64,000 bases of DNA from Ancistrus triradiatus (GCA_025084515.1 JAJAGP010000861.1:186001-250000); one strand, 5' to 3'; shown: positions 1 to 12,165, counted from the stretch's first letter. Notes: generated by a model not told the origin, from the letters alone. Made by a program: numbers and translations.

Positions 1-48
1 CACCCACTCCATCCTGCCTGAACTCTCTTCTTTACCTCCTTTCCAGAA

Positions 49-121
49 AGCTGGATTTTATTTCAGTAATTGGATTACTCATATGCTATGAGTAATCCAA
101 TTACTGAAATAAAATCCAGCT
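49..121. repeat. Perfect 35-bp inverted repeat (hairpin) with 3-base loop
   Basis: Bases 49-83 are the exact reverse complement of 87-121, separated by TGC at 84-86. The arms begin agctggatttta and meet at actcata/tatgagt. Homology stops abruptly at both outer ends. It lies inside an adam17 intron. Confidence 0.95.
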
Positions 122-308
122 CTCTTTATCGAATTAATTAATCTGATTTCTAGATCGGAATATGCTCTATACATGACCACTGGAATAATCAGATAACTGC
201 AGAAATCCGACTAGGATCAGATTATTAAGTGCATGCAAACACACACAGTCACTGCAGTTCTTAGAATCACCCACCATCCAAATAGTACCTGATCTGTGAC
301 GATCCTGC

Positions 309-480
309 GGGGTCCTGACCATTAGAGAACAGAGTGAAGGGGACTACCAAAGTATGAAGTGAAACAGATGGACTACAGACTAATTACAGAAGTACAAAAT
401 GCTCCTACATGGTAAACCGTGGCTGATACAATGTAAACAAAGGGTGGTCATAATATTGTGATAGAACAGTGTATAACAAA
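309..480. repeat. Interspersed repeat fragment shared with 8070-8220
   Basis: Segments such as ttagagaacagagt..aggggact and the following cagatg..taattgtagaac pattern occur both here and near 8080-8170. The second copy is preceded by a ggggtgtaacgatac motif typical of fish DNA-transposon remnants. The class is not resolved. Confidence 0.5.
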
Positions 481-882
481 ACCCTGCGAGACATCAGACT
501 GTGATATGACATTCTTCTTCCAGTTTGGTGCACCAAAACCCCAAAATAAACTAAACGCTAACTGGAAATGAAATTCCTAGAATGCATAGTGGGGAGGGCA
601 ACAGACATCTGTCATCATGTACATGCCCTGAGGTTTTCTTTCCCCACATTTCAAGCCCACTTTTCCAAGTGCAAGGGTCCTCAAACGTCTGCAGTGCCTG
701 CCTTTCGTAGATAAGAATATTCTTGACCTGCCCCCTTGCTTCCAAACTCCACCAGAAATACATCTAGCAGCTTTATTCCTCTGTCACATTTAATAATCAA
801 TCAAGCACGTTCCACCTGTAACGATAAATAGACAAATGAAATCACTATTCAGGCTTCATGATTGACCGGAGTGCAAACGTAC

Positions 883-1016
883 CGATTACGTGACCCGTGA
901 AGAAGTTCTGCCTCTGCACATCGAATGTCCTGTGCGTGCCGTCCTTCTCTACCACCACGGTGTTAAAGTCATCGGTGAAGAGCTCGGTGTTAGTGCTTAG
1001 ATAAATCCTGAAGTGC
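883..1016 (-). CDS. adam17: adam17 coding exon 3 (prodomain)
   Basis: 134 bases open throughout: one base, 44 codons, one base. The acceptor is cttcttgcag before 1016 and the donor is G|GTACGT after 883. The residues FTDDFNTVVVEKDGT and FFTGHVIG align with the beta-strand-rich ADAM17 prodomain (human FSQNFKVVVVDGKNE, FFTGHVVG). The prodomain keeps the zymogen latent until furin cleavage. This is the last adam17 exon inside the window. Confidence 0.93.
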
Positions 1017-4000
1017 CTGCAAGAAGATGGCCAGGAGTTATGGCAGGTCTCAGAATTCTGCTCTCATACACAGACACAAAACTTTATTTTTAAAAATATT
1101 ACTGCATAATTTCTCCAATGTTACTGACATCATACTACAGTATTATGGCTACTATTACTTCTAATATTACTACTACATCTACAGTGGTGCTTGAAAGTTT
1201 GTGAACCCTTTAGAATTTTCTACATTTCTGCATAAATATGACCTAAAACAACATCAGATTTTCACACAAGTCCTAAAAGTAGATAAAGAGAACCCAGTTA
1301 AACAAATGAGACAAAAATATTATACTTGGCCATTTATTTATTGAGGAAAATAATCCAACATTACATAAGTGAGTAGCAAAAGTATTTGAACCTTTTCTTT
1401 CAGTATCTGGTGTGACCCCCCCTGTGCAGCAACAACTGCAACAAGAGCAGTGGCTTTCTCCTTGCAACCCTGCCATGCACACCATTGTTGTTCAGTGTTC
1501 TTCTGATGGTGGACTCATGAACATTAACATTAGCCAATGTGAGAGAGGCCTTCAGTTGCTTTGAAGTTACCCTGGGGTCCTTTGTGACCTCGCCAACTAT
1601 TACACGCCTTGCTCTTGGAGTGATCTTTGTTGGTCGACCACTCCTGGGGAGGGTAACAATGGTCTTGAATTTTCTTCATTTGTACACAATCTGTCGACTG
1701 TGGATCTGGTGGAGTCCAAAACTCTTTAGAGATGGTTTTGTAACCTTTTCCAGCCTGAATGAGCATCAACAACTCTTTTTCTGAGGGTCCTCAGAGTCTC
1801 CTTTGTTCGGGCCCATGATACACGTCCACAACATGTGTTGTTGAAGGCAGACTTGATAGATCCCGTTCTTTAAATATAAAAAACAGGGTGCCCACTTCCA
1901 GGGATTGTCATGCCACTGATTGGACACACCCGACTAATTTCACCTCACATAACTGACTAATCCTAGAGTTCACATACTTTGCCACTCACTAATACGTAAA
2001 TGGCTCATTTTTCTCAATAAATTCAATGACCAACTATTAATACTTGTGTCTCATTTGTTTAAATGGGTTCGATTTTATCTACTTTTAGGGACTTGTGTTA
2101 ATCTGATGATGTTTCGGTATTTTCTACAGAAATATAAAAATTTAAAGGGTTCACAACTTTCCAGCACTACTTTAATACCACCACCACCACTGCTACCATT
2201 ACTACTCCTACTACTAGCACTAATCTGCTGCAAGCAACTACTGCAGGGCGCAGTGGCTCGGTAGGTCGCAACTTTGCCTGGGTTTGATCCCCAGTGGAGC
2301 GGTGTGGGGTCCTTTCTGTGTAGAGTTTGATGTCATCCCCATGTTTCTGCCATTGGTTACTCGGGTACTCGCTCCAGGGTGTTGCAAGTTTCGCAGACCT
2401 CTAAATTTGTAAGCACTGATAACATGAAAGCCACATCAAATCCGATACTATAACCAGTATGAATGAGTAGCCATATCTTTCAAAATTCCCATTTCAGCTC
2501 AACTATGATTCCCGGGGTAAAAAGGGATTGGCTTTAGGGAGTGGAGGCCCTCCCTGGGACCATCCTCCAGTGCGCCAACAGCCACCCCATACCCAACCCT
2601 ATGATGGGCCAGGCAAGCTGACAATGCAAGGGGTTAAATGAGGGACAAAACAAAAACCCTGTAATTTATTGGCCTTATCCCAGCACTGCTTAGCATTGTC
2701 TTGCTAATACCAGTGAATTCAAAATGAATAACCACACAACACCTTTGAGAATGCGGTGAAAGTGAGGAGTCTACTGAGGGGGTTGACTCTGCGTCTCGCT
2801 TCAGTACAGAGTTTGCTGCAGACTGGTCAAGTTCAGAACATCAAATCTGACAGCAATGACCTCAGGTGACCTAAGAGAAACATAAGAGGAACTGAAACAT
2901 CTAAAATATAGGACTACATGTAATATAGATGTCTCTCAGCCTGCACAGACTTGGCGTCTGTGGGGAAGTCTTTATATCTAATCATACAATCTTTCAGAGA
3001 GACAGAGACAGATATTCAATAGTCATACAGTGTCAAACACTGTTATCCTAACTCCAAAGTACTGTAGTTCCCTAACCTGCCACTAACCTCCATAACAAAC
3101 TCAGATTGAGAAAATAACAGGAGTAGATCACATTCTGAGCAAGTCATGTCGACCGACCTCTTCTACTTTTGCAATATTCCATGGTTAGTTATAAGATAAT
3201 GGAGGTGTACACATAAACGATGGTACACATGATCAAAAGGTCCATGGTTGTTAGTAGCGAAGCCCTGCCCAATCCACAGATAACAAGCAAGAAGGAGGAC
3301 TAATCAGAAAGTTCCCTGTGCCACCACAATGCAACATAATTGAAAATAGCCAAGGTTTTTTGATCGTACAGTGGTGTGAAAAAGTGTTTGCCCCCTTCCT
3401 GATTTCCTATTTTTTTGCATGTTTATCACACTTCAGTGTTTCGGAACATCAAACCAATTTAAATATTAGTCAAAGACAAACCTGCCACAGCTCCAGCCCC
3501 ATCATACCCGGGCCACTTAATGCCGACATTTTATTCAAACTATGACTCCATGACTTTAGTTTCACTCTTAGATTTATCATCTACGCCGCCCAAGGAGGTT
3601 GGGTCCCTTTTTGAGTCTTGGTCCTCCCAAGGTTTCTTCCTATAACACTCTGGGAGTTTTTCCTTGCCACTGTCGCCCTAGGCTTGCTCAATTTGGGATT
3701 GGACGTAGTTATTAGGAGATAATCTAAAGTTGTAAAGTTGCTTTGAGACAATGCTCCATTGTAAAAAGCGCTATATAAATAGATCTGACTTGAGTTGACA
3801 TGCAATAATAAAGAAAACATGCATGACTAATATTTAAATTGGTTAGATGTTCCGAAACACTGGTGTGTGACAAACATGCAAAAATATAGGAAATCAGGAA
3901 GGGGGCAAACACTTTTTTCCCCCATCGCTGTACATGTACCAAGCAAAGGTTTTCATATAGGGAATAATGAAATTTGAGCTCCCATTACTGAAATACAGTG

Positions 4001-7000
4001 GTACCTCGGTTCTCGTTGTTAATTTGTTCCAGAAGGCTTGTTGAGAACCCGAAAACAAGTACCAAGCTAATTTTTCCCATAAGGAATAATGTAAATTGAA
4101 TGAATCCATTCCAGACCCCCAAAAAGTCACACTTTATGATTCATTATATTCATTTATGGAGTTGTTGTATATATTAACACTTACTCTATTGGTGAACTCA
4201 TAGCTGCTAAGTTAACGACAACCTATGTTCTGGAGCAATCAATTCCTCTTTTCCTTTCGGTTGGCTCTTACATTAACCTTTTTAAGACCCATGGAGACTT
4301 ATTTGAACTAAGAATACAGTACTGTAGATGAAAAAATAAAGAAACACACGATAAACACAGCTAAGATCTTCTCTGAGCAAACTGTTCTTTTCCTCAGTTC
4401 TCGACTAACTTGGAACTCATCGAATTGGGTTCTCGACGAGTTCCGAGGTTGACTGTATTCATTTATACAGATTTTAAAAGACATTAGCACAAAACACTGT
4501 ATATCATTTGAAACAGAACTGAAAGCTATTTAAATAATTATTATTATTTAGAAAAATAATTTTTAGAAGCTGATTATTATTTTATTAGCTTACTAAAGAT
4601 ATAAGTATTACTAGCTTACTAAAGAAATGACATCACTCTACGGTTAACTGTTGACATGACACAATTGATAATGAATTAAGAAACAAAGTTAAATGTATTT
4701 TTCAGCTATAGTGGAGATGGGCGGCTGGGCAGCAACTCTTTTTGAGGTCCTCAGAAATCTCCTTTGTTCGTGCCATGATACACTTCCACAAACATGTGTT
4801 GTGAAGAGCAGACTTTGATGGATCCCTGTTCTTTAAATAAAACGGGGTTCCCACTCACACCTGATTGTCATCCCATTGGCTGAAAACGCCTGACTCTAAT
4901 TTCACCTTCAAATTAACTGCTAATGCTAGAGGTTCACATACTTTTGCCACTCACTAATATGTAATATTGAATCATTTTCAATAAATAAATGACCAACTAT
5001 AATAGTTTTGTCTCATTTGTTTAACTGGGTTCTCTTTATCTCCTTTTAGGACTTGGGTGCAAGTCTGATGTGTTTAGATCATATTTATGCAGAAAGATAG
5101 AAATTCTAAAGGTACACAACTTTCAACCACCACTATATATTATGCTACTGGCTACGAGCTTTACCCAACACACTGTTTCAGTTGATTGTAGTTCTACATA
5201 CCGTACGGAAATGAACACCGATATAACCAATATACCACCCACCACTAAGCTGTAGTAAGATAGACTTTTGATATAACTGCTGACTATAGTCCATCAGCTT
5301 CTATGCACAAACTGTCAGTCATCCTCTACCTCTCATCTGTGTAATGGGACACCCACAGGACCACCAGTACAGGCACATGGTGGTTTGTGCAGTGCTGGTA
5401 TAAGCTCAGTAAGGTACTCTCTGTGTACACTTTATGACACTATGCCATTGGCTCATCTACATTTTCCACGCTCCAAGTATTTCCTCATCCTCCACACCCT
5501 TCATCAGTGGTCAGGCTTTGACCACAAAGCACTGTTCACTGGGTATTTTTGGAAAAACACCTATGACGAAGCTACTTTTCAATGACTAAACTTTTTAAAT
5601 ACCAGGGCTCATTGTGGGCAACATGATGGTGCAGCAGCTTGGTAGTGCCACCCAAGTCGAATGTTTCATCCAACTGTCTGTGTGAAGTTTAGCATCTGTA
5701 TGGGTTTCTTCGGTGTATTGAAGTGTTTGACGTCGCACTCTCCCAGAGCCAGATCAGTGTTACTACACACCAAAAAAACAACAACAACAAAAAACCCTCA
5801 CCAAAAGGAGCTGTTGGAGTCTCGACTGAAACTTTATATGCATCAAAGTAATAATGATACATGTTAGTGATTACAATATTACAGTAAAAGTTTATTGGAG
5901 AAAACTGTACAACTGAATAGAGGACTAGTTACCCTGTTAGACTTTATCTATCCTGGATACAAGATGAGATATGGCTGAGCATTGGAGGCAAACAAAATCA
6001 GTATAGTTTCCTGTGGCACACTGGCCCACAGACGTTGCAGCTGGGACTGTAGATCCTCAATTCATCGCACCAGCAGTACTGCCCTATGTGAGGCCTCCAT
6101 ACTCGAACCCGAGAGAGACAGGTGGACAACCTGTGGGAGCTGCTCAGAATGACCTACATGGCGGGCAATTTGTCGATTCAACCATCCTGCTTGCAATTAT
6201 ATGCCCCCCCCTCAAATTTGTCAACTGGACAAAATGTCTTCGAGTGCATCACAGATGCATGTCTGGAAGTTAGCAATCTCTCACCAGGAGGTACACCACC
6301 CAAACGTAGCCTCTGAGAGCCTTATTATAGAGCAGCAGGGGAAGCACTTTTATACCATCGTCTGTCTAACCACCCAGTGTCTAATCAGACCACACCTGTA
6401 ATCATTTACATATCTGCCTGGGACATAACCACATGCTAATTTCACATGCACATTTCTATTTGGGTGCTTTATTTATTTATTTATTTTTGTCAATGGGTGT
6501 ATAATGCCACCTAAATGCCTAGTTAGTGCTGGTCCTATGGCAGTCCCATTCCAGTCATTAATAGGTAAGAACATAGTGTATAACAACAAATGAGCTACAC
6601 TCATACCTACAGATTTCAGATTTTCACACAAGTCCTAAAAGTAGATGAAAAGAACCCAGTTAAACAAATAAGACAAAAACATTACACTTGGTCATTTATT
6701 TATTGAGGAAAATGATCCAATATTACATATTAGTCAGTTGCAAAAGTATGTGAACGACTTGTGTGCTTAGGGTTGTTGACTTGCTGCATGACCCACCTTC
6801 TCTTGAGATTCACTTCATGGACAGATGTCCTGACATTTTCCTTTAGAATTCTCTGATATCATTCAGAATTCATTGTTCCACCAATGATGGCAAGCCGTCC
6901 TGGCCCAGATGCAACAAAACAGGCCCAAACCATGATACTACCACCACCATGTTTCACAGATGGGATAAGGTTCTTATGCTGGAATGCAGTGTTTTCCTTT

Positions 7001-10000
7001 CTCCAAACATAATGCTTTTCTTTTAAACCAAAAAGTTAGATTTTGGTCTCATCCATCCACAAAACATTCTTCCAATAGCCTTCTGGCTTGTCCACGTGAT
7101 CTTTAGCAAACTGCAGATGAGCAGCAATGTTCTTTTTGGAGAGCAGTGGCTTTCTCCTTGCAACCCTGCCATGCACACCATTGTTGTTCAGTGTTCTTCT
7201 GATGGTGGACTCATGACTATTAACATTAGCCAATGTGAGAGATGTCTTCAGTTGTTTAGAAATTACCCTGAGGTCCTTTGTGACCTCGCCAACTATTACA
7301 CACGCCTTGCTCTTGGTGTGATATTTGTTGGTCGACCACTCCTGGGGAGGATAACTGGTCTTTAATTTCCTCCATTTGTACACAATCTTTTGGACTGCGG
7401 ATTGGTGGAGTCCAAACTCTTTAGAGATGATTTTGTAATATTTTCCAGCCTGATGAGCATCAACAACTCTTTCTCTCAGGTCCTCTGAAATCTCCTTTGT
7501 TCGTGCCATGATACACTTCCACAAACATGTGTTGTGAAAAGCAGACTTTGATCCATCCCTGTTTTTTAAATTAAACAGGGTGCCCATTCACACCTGATTG
7601 TCATCCCATTGATTGAAACACCTGACTAATTTCACCTTCAAATTAACTGCTAATCCTAGAGCTTCACTAATATGTAATATTGGATCATTTTCCTCAATAA
7701 ATAAATGACCAAAGTATAATATTTTTGTCTCATTTGTTTAACTCTTTATCTACTTTTAGCACTTGAGTGAAAATCAGATGATGTTTTTGGTGATATTGAT
7801 GCAGAAATACAGAAAATTCTAAAGGGTTCACAAACTTAAGCACCACTGTACATAATGATCAACATAACAGATGCACCTGATAAAGCAACAATAAGAGTGT
7901 AGATAGAGCTTAGCTGTGCCTAATAAACTGGAGTCTATGGAGTTTAAAATCTTTATGTAGGTGGAAACCATGTCGCCAAGCAAATCTTCAATTATTTATA
8001 TAGTGGTGACTAGGGGTGTAACGATACAATTCATGATACTGAGTTCACGATGCGATATGATTCGGAGATCCAGACTGTTAGAGAACAGAGTAAAGGGGAC
8101 TAAAAGTATGTGGACAAACAGATGTACAATCTGTAATTGTAGAACTACAGCATGCATCTATATGGTAAGTGGAACTGATAAATGGACAATGAGTGTAGAA
8201 ACAACGAGGTGTACCTAATAAAGTGATAAGTGAGTGTATATGAGGTCAAATTATCTTCGTTCTTCAACATGGGAAAGGCAAGAGGACACATAATTCAAAT
8301 AAAAATGTGTTGGCATTCATAAGTCAGGGAATAATCATTAAAAAAAAATTATCTGACAAAGACCAGTTCGGGCAGTTCCCACTGGTATGGTGGATGGTCT
8401 GTGATGGGGTTATGTGTTTTTCCTTTGAAGGCCCTGGGGACCTCCTTAGGGTACATGGCACCATGTACTCCATAGAATACCACAACATTTTGAATTAAAA
8501 TCTTTCTGCCCCTGCCAAAAAGCTAGAAGTGGGTTGTCGATTTTGAAGGACGATGATCCAACACACCATCGCACAAATTGTTAACTGAACACAAACTCAA
8601 GCTTCTGCCATGGTTATCCGAGTCCATTACTCTCCACCTACTCTCACCGGCCCCTTCAATAGCTACACCTGTTCAACTGCTTGTTAATGCAAATATCCAA
8701 TCGACCGATCACATGGCAGCAATTCAATGCAATTAGGCATGTATACATGGTCAAGACAACCTGCTGAAGTTCAAACTGAGCATCAGAATGGGGAAGAAAG
8801 GTGATTTAAGTTGTTGGTGCTAGACAAATATTATCTTAAGAAACTCTTCATTGTTTTCTCATGTAGTCTACGTTGCATTTTACAACTTACAATATACTGT
8901 GCAAGACACATTTTGAATTTTCATTATTAGTTTAATTCTCTCAGAGGACAGCAAAATGGAGGAAATTCAAACCAAGCGTTCAAAACACTTTAGCAAACAA
9001 GAAACAGAGGCAATGGCGGAAGAAATAGCCGGCTTTGCCATAAACTTTCCTTATACAGACTTTTGTATTTTAAAGATGACCTTCATTCAAAAGGCTTTTA
9101 AGCATTTAAATTACAATGTATGCCTGATTTCCGATAACTGACTTGTTTAAAGTTTTAAATTTCCATGCTTACCTTCAACTCTTCCAGCCTAAGACAAGTG
9201 TGAGGCTATGGTAAAGATATAAAAACATTTAAGAACACAATGTGTTCAAGAACACCACTCATTCTTAGAATTGTTCTTAAGAAGAGAGTTAAGAAAAAAA
9301 TAAGACAATTCTTTAGATGTTATTTGAAGAATAACAAACTTTCATAACTTTTTTCCTAAGAACGAAGTTAAGAAAAAACACATTTAAGAAGATTTTCTTT
9401 CTTAAGAAACTTTTGTGAATCTAGCCTCTGAAGAGCAACTCTAAATGTACAACAAATCAAAACGTGAAGCAGATGGGCTACATCAGCAGAAGACCACACC
9501 GGGTGCCACTCCTGTCAGCTAAGAACAGGCAACTGAGGCTAGTTTGCACGGAATCACCAAAATTGCTCAATAGAAGATTGGAAAACCAAACCAACTTCTG
9601 CTTTGACATTTGGATGGTAAGTTCAGAATTTGGTGTAAATAACATGAAAACATAGATCCATCCTGTCTTCTATCAACAGTTCAGGCTGCTGGTGGTGGTG
9701 GTGTGATGTGGGAGGTATTTTCTTGGCACACTTTGGGCCCCTTAATACCATCTGAACATCGTTTGAATGCCACAGCCTACCCGAGTATCGCTGCTGACCG
9801 TGCCCATCACTTTATGACCACGGTGTACCATCTTCTGATGGCTACTTCCAGCAGGATAACGCACCACATCACAAGTTCAAATCATCTCAGCTGGCTTCTT
9901 GAACATGACAATGATTTACTAGCATGGTGTAACTAATAACGTGACCAGGGAGTGTGTATATTGTTTGTAAAATGACTACGAAAACGTCCCCAAACTGCAG

Positions 10001-10120
10001 TTGGACGTTATGAATTAGAAGTTACACTATCAAGTTCACAAACTTACCATAGTCCTCGTCTGTTTTAGAAGAGCCTTCCGTCAAAAATAAGGATGTCAGA
10101 AGTAAAGTGACGAATTTCAT
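883..10120 (-). CDS. adam17: ADAM17 (TACE) metalloprotease, 5' part of gene: signal peptide and prodomain exons 1-3
   Basis: ADAM17 is a type I membrane zinc metalloprotease that sheds TNF-alpha, EGFR ligands and Notch ectodomains. Three coding exons read on the minus strand: 10120-10048 (signal peptide), 2870-2743 and 1016-883 (prodomain). Exon 3 gives HFRIYLSTNTELF and ends QNFFTGHVIG, matching the human prodomain segment HFKLYL...DFFTGHVVG. Exon 1 gives MKFVTLLLTSLFL, a hydrophobic signal peptide, then an acidic stretch ending DEDY. Splice phases fit: exon 1 ends after one base of a glycine codon that exon 2 completes, and exon 3 starts with the last base of a split codon. The catalytic, disintegrin, membrane and tail exons must lie left of position 1. 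Exon 2 carries several frame-breaking indels (separate entry). The neighbour ywhaq, downstream on the same strand as in human 2p25, supports the call. Paralogue a or b cannot be decided. Confidence 0.9.
1182..2171 (-). mobile_element. Tc1-like element (family A), internally deleted
   Basis: The left terminal inverted repeat starts cagtggtgcttgaaagtt after a TA at 1180-1181. The right end near 2171 carries its degenerate inverse. The transposase remnant lies on the minus strand. An internal deletion joins about 1440 directly to the 5' third of the transposase. Many indels; no coding capacity. Confidence 0.85.
2225..2420 (+). repeat. tRNA-derived SINE-like fragment
   Basis: gcgcagtggctcgg followed by a box-B-like gggtttgatccc and gggtcctttctgtgtagagtt has the layout of a common fish tRNA-like repeat. 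Part of the same repeat appears reversed at about 12690-12945 and as a fragment near 60805-60860. Confidence 0.5.
2743..2870 (-). pseudogene. adam17: adam17 coding exon 2 (prodomain), frame broken by small indels
   Basis: The acceptor tctcttag precedes 2870 and the donor AAAG|GTGTTG follows 2743. In pieces of different frames it reads HLRSLLSD, then FDVLNLTSLQQ, SVLKRDAES and LTFTAF, which corresponds to human LDSLLSDYDILSLSNIQQHSVRKRD...LLTFSAL. No single frame spans the exon. At least four positions need a one-base change (near 2844, 2811, 2766 and 2749). Its 128 bases are the wrong length class: the flanking phases need a length of 1 modulo 3. Exons 1 and 3 are clean, so a local sequence error is more likely than a dead gene. 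The exon identity is firm; the reason for the damage is inference. Confidence 0.8.
3369..3930. mobile_element. Tc1-type MITE (family B) with an L2-type tail nested inside
   Basis: Terminal repeats start cagtggtgtgaaaaagtg at 3369 and end as the inverse at 3930, with TA on both sides (3367-3368, 3931-3932). They match the ends of the larger element at 42236-43938. About 3590-3800 inside is an L2-type LINE 3' tail (ggtcctcccaaggtttcttc ... aagcgctatataaat), so the LINE tail landed in the MITE. Confidence 0.8.
3995..4460. mobile_element. MITE fragment, cagtggtacctcggttctcg family (family C)
   Basis: It begins cagtggtacctcggttctcg, and a reversed ggttctcgacgagttccgagg lies near 4430-4450. Internal blocks (catagctgctaagttaac, cctttcggttggctctta, agaatacagtactgta) recur at 50281-50820. 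It is an unnamed non-autonomous DNA transposon. Confidence 0.6.
4731..5134 (-). mobile_element. Tc1-like element (family A), right-hand end only
   Basis: It covers the transposase N-terminus region (minus strand) to the right terminal repeat, ending ccaccact before TA at 5135. The left part is missing. Confidence 0.8.
5985..6450. repeat. Unclassified interspersed sequence with frame-rich GC content
   Basis: A GC-richer stretch with overlapping plus-strand frames of 60-86 codons that match nothing I recognise. It sits between two Tc1 copies in adam17 intron 1. Possibly an old transposon body; not a supported gene. Confidence 0.25.
6617..7848 (-). mobile_element. Tc1-like element (family A) with transposase remnant
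   Basis: The right terminal repeat ends caccactg at 7848 before TA. The left outer end is missing. The transposase starts at ATG 7509 with MARTKEISEDLRERVVDAHQ, keeps the helix-turn-helix (KIISKEFGLHQSAVQKIVYKW) and the first catalytic Asp (LWMDETK), then shifts frame. In the remaining part the second catalytic Asp of the DD34E triad is replaced (QQVNN where active copies have QQDND), and an internal deletion near 6755 removes more. Inactive. Confidence 0.9.
8640..9955 (+). mobile_element. Tc1-like element (family D) split by another insertion
   Basis: The 5' part (about 8655-8822) has the MGKKGDLS-type start context (gaatggggaagaaaggtg). The 3' part (9426-9955) encodes MGYISRRPHRVPLLSAKNRQLRL and later FSWHTLGPLIPSEHRLNATA-type frames. 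It is degenerate, with about 300 bases of the expected transposase missing at the insertion point. Confidence 0.8.
8823..9425 (+). mobile_element. Possible Harbinger-type element nested in the Tc1 copy
   Basis: The segment between the two Tc1 halves has repeated cttaag motifs and ends with taagaaacttttgtgaatc, resembling fish Harbinger terminal repeats. A 61-codon frame from 8956 starts MEEIQTKRSKHFSKQET, resembling the start of the Myb/SANT-like partner protein of Harbinger elements, and is then truncated. Class is tentative. Confidence 0.45.
10048..10120 (-). CDS. adam17: adam17 coding exon 1 (signal peptide)
   Basis: Start ATG at 10120-10118. The 24 codons encode a lysine, a hydrophobic run (FVTLLLTSLFL) and a short polar segment ending DEDY, then one extra base before a consensus donor (G|GTAAGT at 10048/10047). 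The reading frame is intact. It is shorter than the human N-terminus, which is poorly conserved. The assignment rests on phase compatibility with exon 2 and on position. Confidence 0.82.
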
Positions 10121-10500
10121 AGCGAGGTGAAATCCGATAAACACTTTATAGAGCCAGCAACATCATGCTCGTATCTCCTGGACTGTTTATCAACATCTGG
10201 ACATGTCCAACACAACCGAGTCAGAAAAGTGCACGGAGCCAAAATATACTATACACCAATACAATTCCTATATTTAACAACTTGGTGTCGTTTTAAACAT
10301 ATTTGTTTGAGCACAAACACGACCGCACCGAAAAAGAAACACGGAAAAGTTCCTAACAACTCGCAAACACCCGGAAGCTCTTACGAATCTGACCAAATCT
10401 CCGCCATTTGTAGTCAGTCACTGGTAGGGTACAGAAGTCGAGTTCCTTTAGATCACACGCGGCCGTGTACTTCTGTTCAAACGTGTAGATTTCTTTAATT
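10121..10500 (-). promoter_or_regulatory. adam17 promoter and 5' UTR, TATA-less
   Basis: The region upstream of the adam17 ATG is richer in CpG than its surroundings and free of recognised transposons. Read on the minus strand it holds an ETS-type site (CTTCCGGGT, complement of 10369-10377) and a YY1-type motif (AAATGGCGG, complement of 10401-10409) about 30 bases apart. This pairing is common at TATA-less housekeeping promoters. A transcription start around 10.35-10.42 kb is inferred. The 123-codon plus-strand frame here is a chance frame. Confidence 0.5.
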
Positions 10501-12000
10501 AAAGTCTTACACCTAATGATAAACACATATAAAAACGTTCTACACTTTATGTACGACATATTCTGTCCATTTCATATTTACACTGAGTTGCATAAGAGGA
10601 TCAATTTCGCTCAGCACTATTTTTACTTCATGTCGCTTAGCTCCATACAGGCAGCTCCACTAGTACTTAGACCTACTGAAATGGACCAAATGCTATGAAC
10701 TGCTTTTAACTTTTTGTTTATTTTGTATAACATTGCCCTGACAGGATCTGGGAAATGTAATCATTTATTTAAGTTACACTATAAAATAACGATTAAATAT
10801 GAACTGTTAAAAAAAGAAAAAGAAAAACAAGAGTCACTGGCAGCTGTAGAAATTCAAATGTAAAAGTTACACGTTACCATTTTCCCCCTTTTTCAAAGGT
10901 CAAGTGTTTAGAAACTGAAGTAATCTGTAACGTCCTGTTAAGTGAGGTGACAGAAATACCAAGTTATCCTAGTCATTCATGAACATGGGAAAGATTAGCA
11001 CATGATTTGAGTGCGTTGACCTTCGTAAATCAATAATAATACTGTTTTAACCCCACTTTTTATTAGGCAGGGTCGCAAAGAGTTTGGCACTAATACCAGA
11101 GAACACAGGACACGGCCTAGATGACACGCCAGTCCATGACAGGACCGGCCTCTCTCCCAGTTGCGCCTGCATGTGATGCTAGCACTTAGACGGCTGCACC
11201 AAACACTCATATCTACTGTATTTACAAAACAACCCAAGCTGTAATGACCCTGCCTGGAAGACTATTTTGCCCCCACTCAGTGAAAAGGACAGGTTACGAG
11301 ACAAACATCCCAACCCAAGGATCACAGTCATGTATAAGATGGCAGAATTTGAAGCGCTAATTTGCGATTAACGTCACTTCAGTGCCAACAAACCATTTAG
11401 AAGTTGTGTTAGAAGAGTCTTTTTCTTCATCTACTTGCAAACATGGGTGGATTAGAGAATCCACAAATTCTCACAATTTGAAACAAGTGTGTATTGTTTT
11501 TTTAACCACGTTCTCATCTCATCTCATCTGATGCAGTATATGGACCGGAGTGGCTCAGTTATATACAGGATGAGGTATATAGAATGAGGTGAATGCCGTC
11601 AGTTACAGAGTTGCTTTTCCCCATATTGTTTGCACAGGATAGGTCATGGTTGTGTTGCCTCGGAGACAGCGAATAGACAGAAAAGACATAGGACCTTAGG
11701 ACAAGAGGGTATGAGTTACAGTTACAGGGTCCATGGCATTTATTTATTTATCAACGCCATGTTAGCATCATGACATATCTATCACAGGGGCAGGGATACA
11801 ACTGCAATCATCAAACACACTAACGCTGGGGCAATTTAGCCAGTGAGAAAACCAGAACCATAAACGAGGACACAAACTTCACAAAGGCTAGTGTAGGGAT
11901 TTGGCTGAGGGTCTTTGGAGTTTTGAGACACAGAATGCAGATCAGGAGTGCAAAAGTTGTTAAGACTGTATCATATCTAGTAGGTAGTACATTTTCATCT
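10501..12000. other. Intergenic, no gene seen
   Basis: AT-rich sequence upstream of adam17. The stretch 11060-11240 resembles a common fish repeat (ggcc..acacgccagtcc..). Otherwise only short chance frames. Confidence 0.5.
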
Positions 12001-12004
12001 AGGG

Positions 12005-12165
12005 ATTTAGCAGACAACCTTATCCAGAGTGAATTACAACTGATACAGTCTTAGCAACTACAACTGTCCAGGGTTTTGCTCAAGGACCCAACAGTGGCAG
12101 CCTGGAAGGGTTAGGTCCATAGTCCAGTACCTTAACCGCTAGACTACCACAGTCCCAGGTAGTAA
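12005..12165 (-). mobile_element. tRNA-derived SINE, minus orientation, diverged
   Basis: Reading the complement gives the tRNA-like head, the box B region and the ctggataagg..gtctgct tail shared by eight plus-strand copies in this window. It is clearly older and more diverged than the others. Confidence 0.65.

Noticed and set aside
10127..10498. 123-codon plus-strand frame beside adam17
   Set aside because: Lies in the adam17 promoter on the opposite strand; composition is explained by CpG content and no domain is visible.
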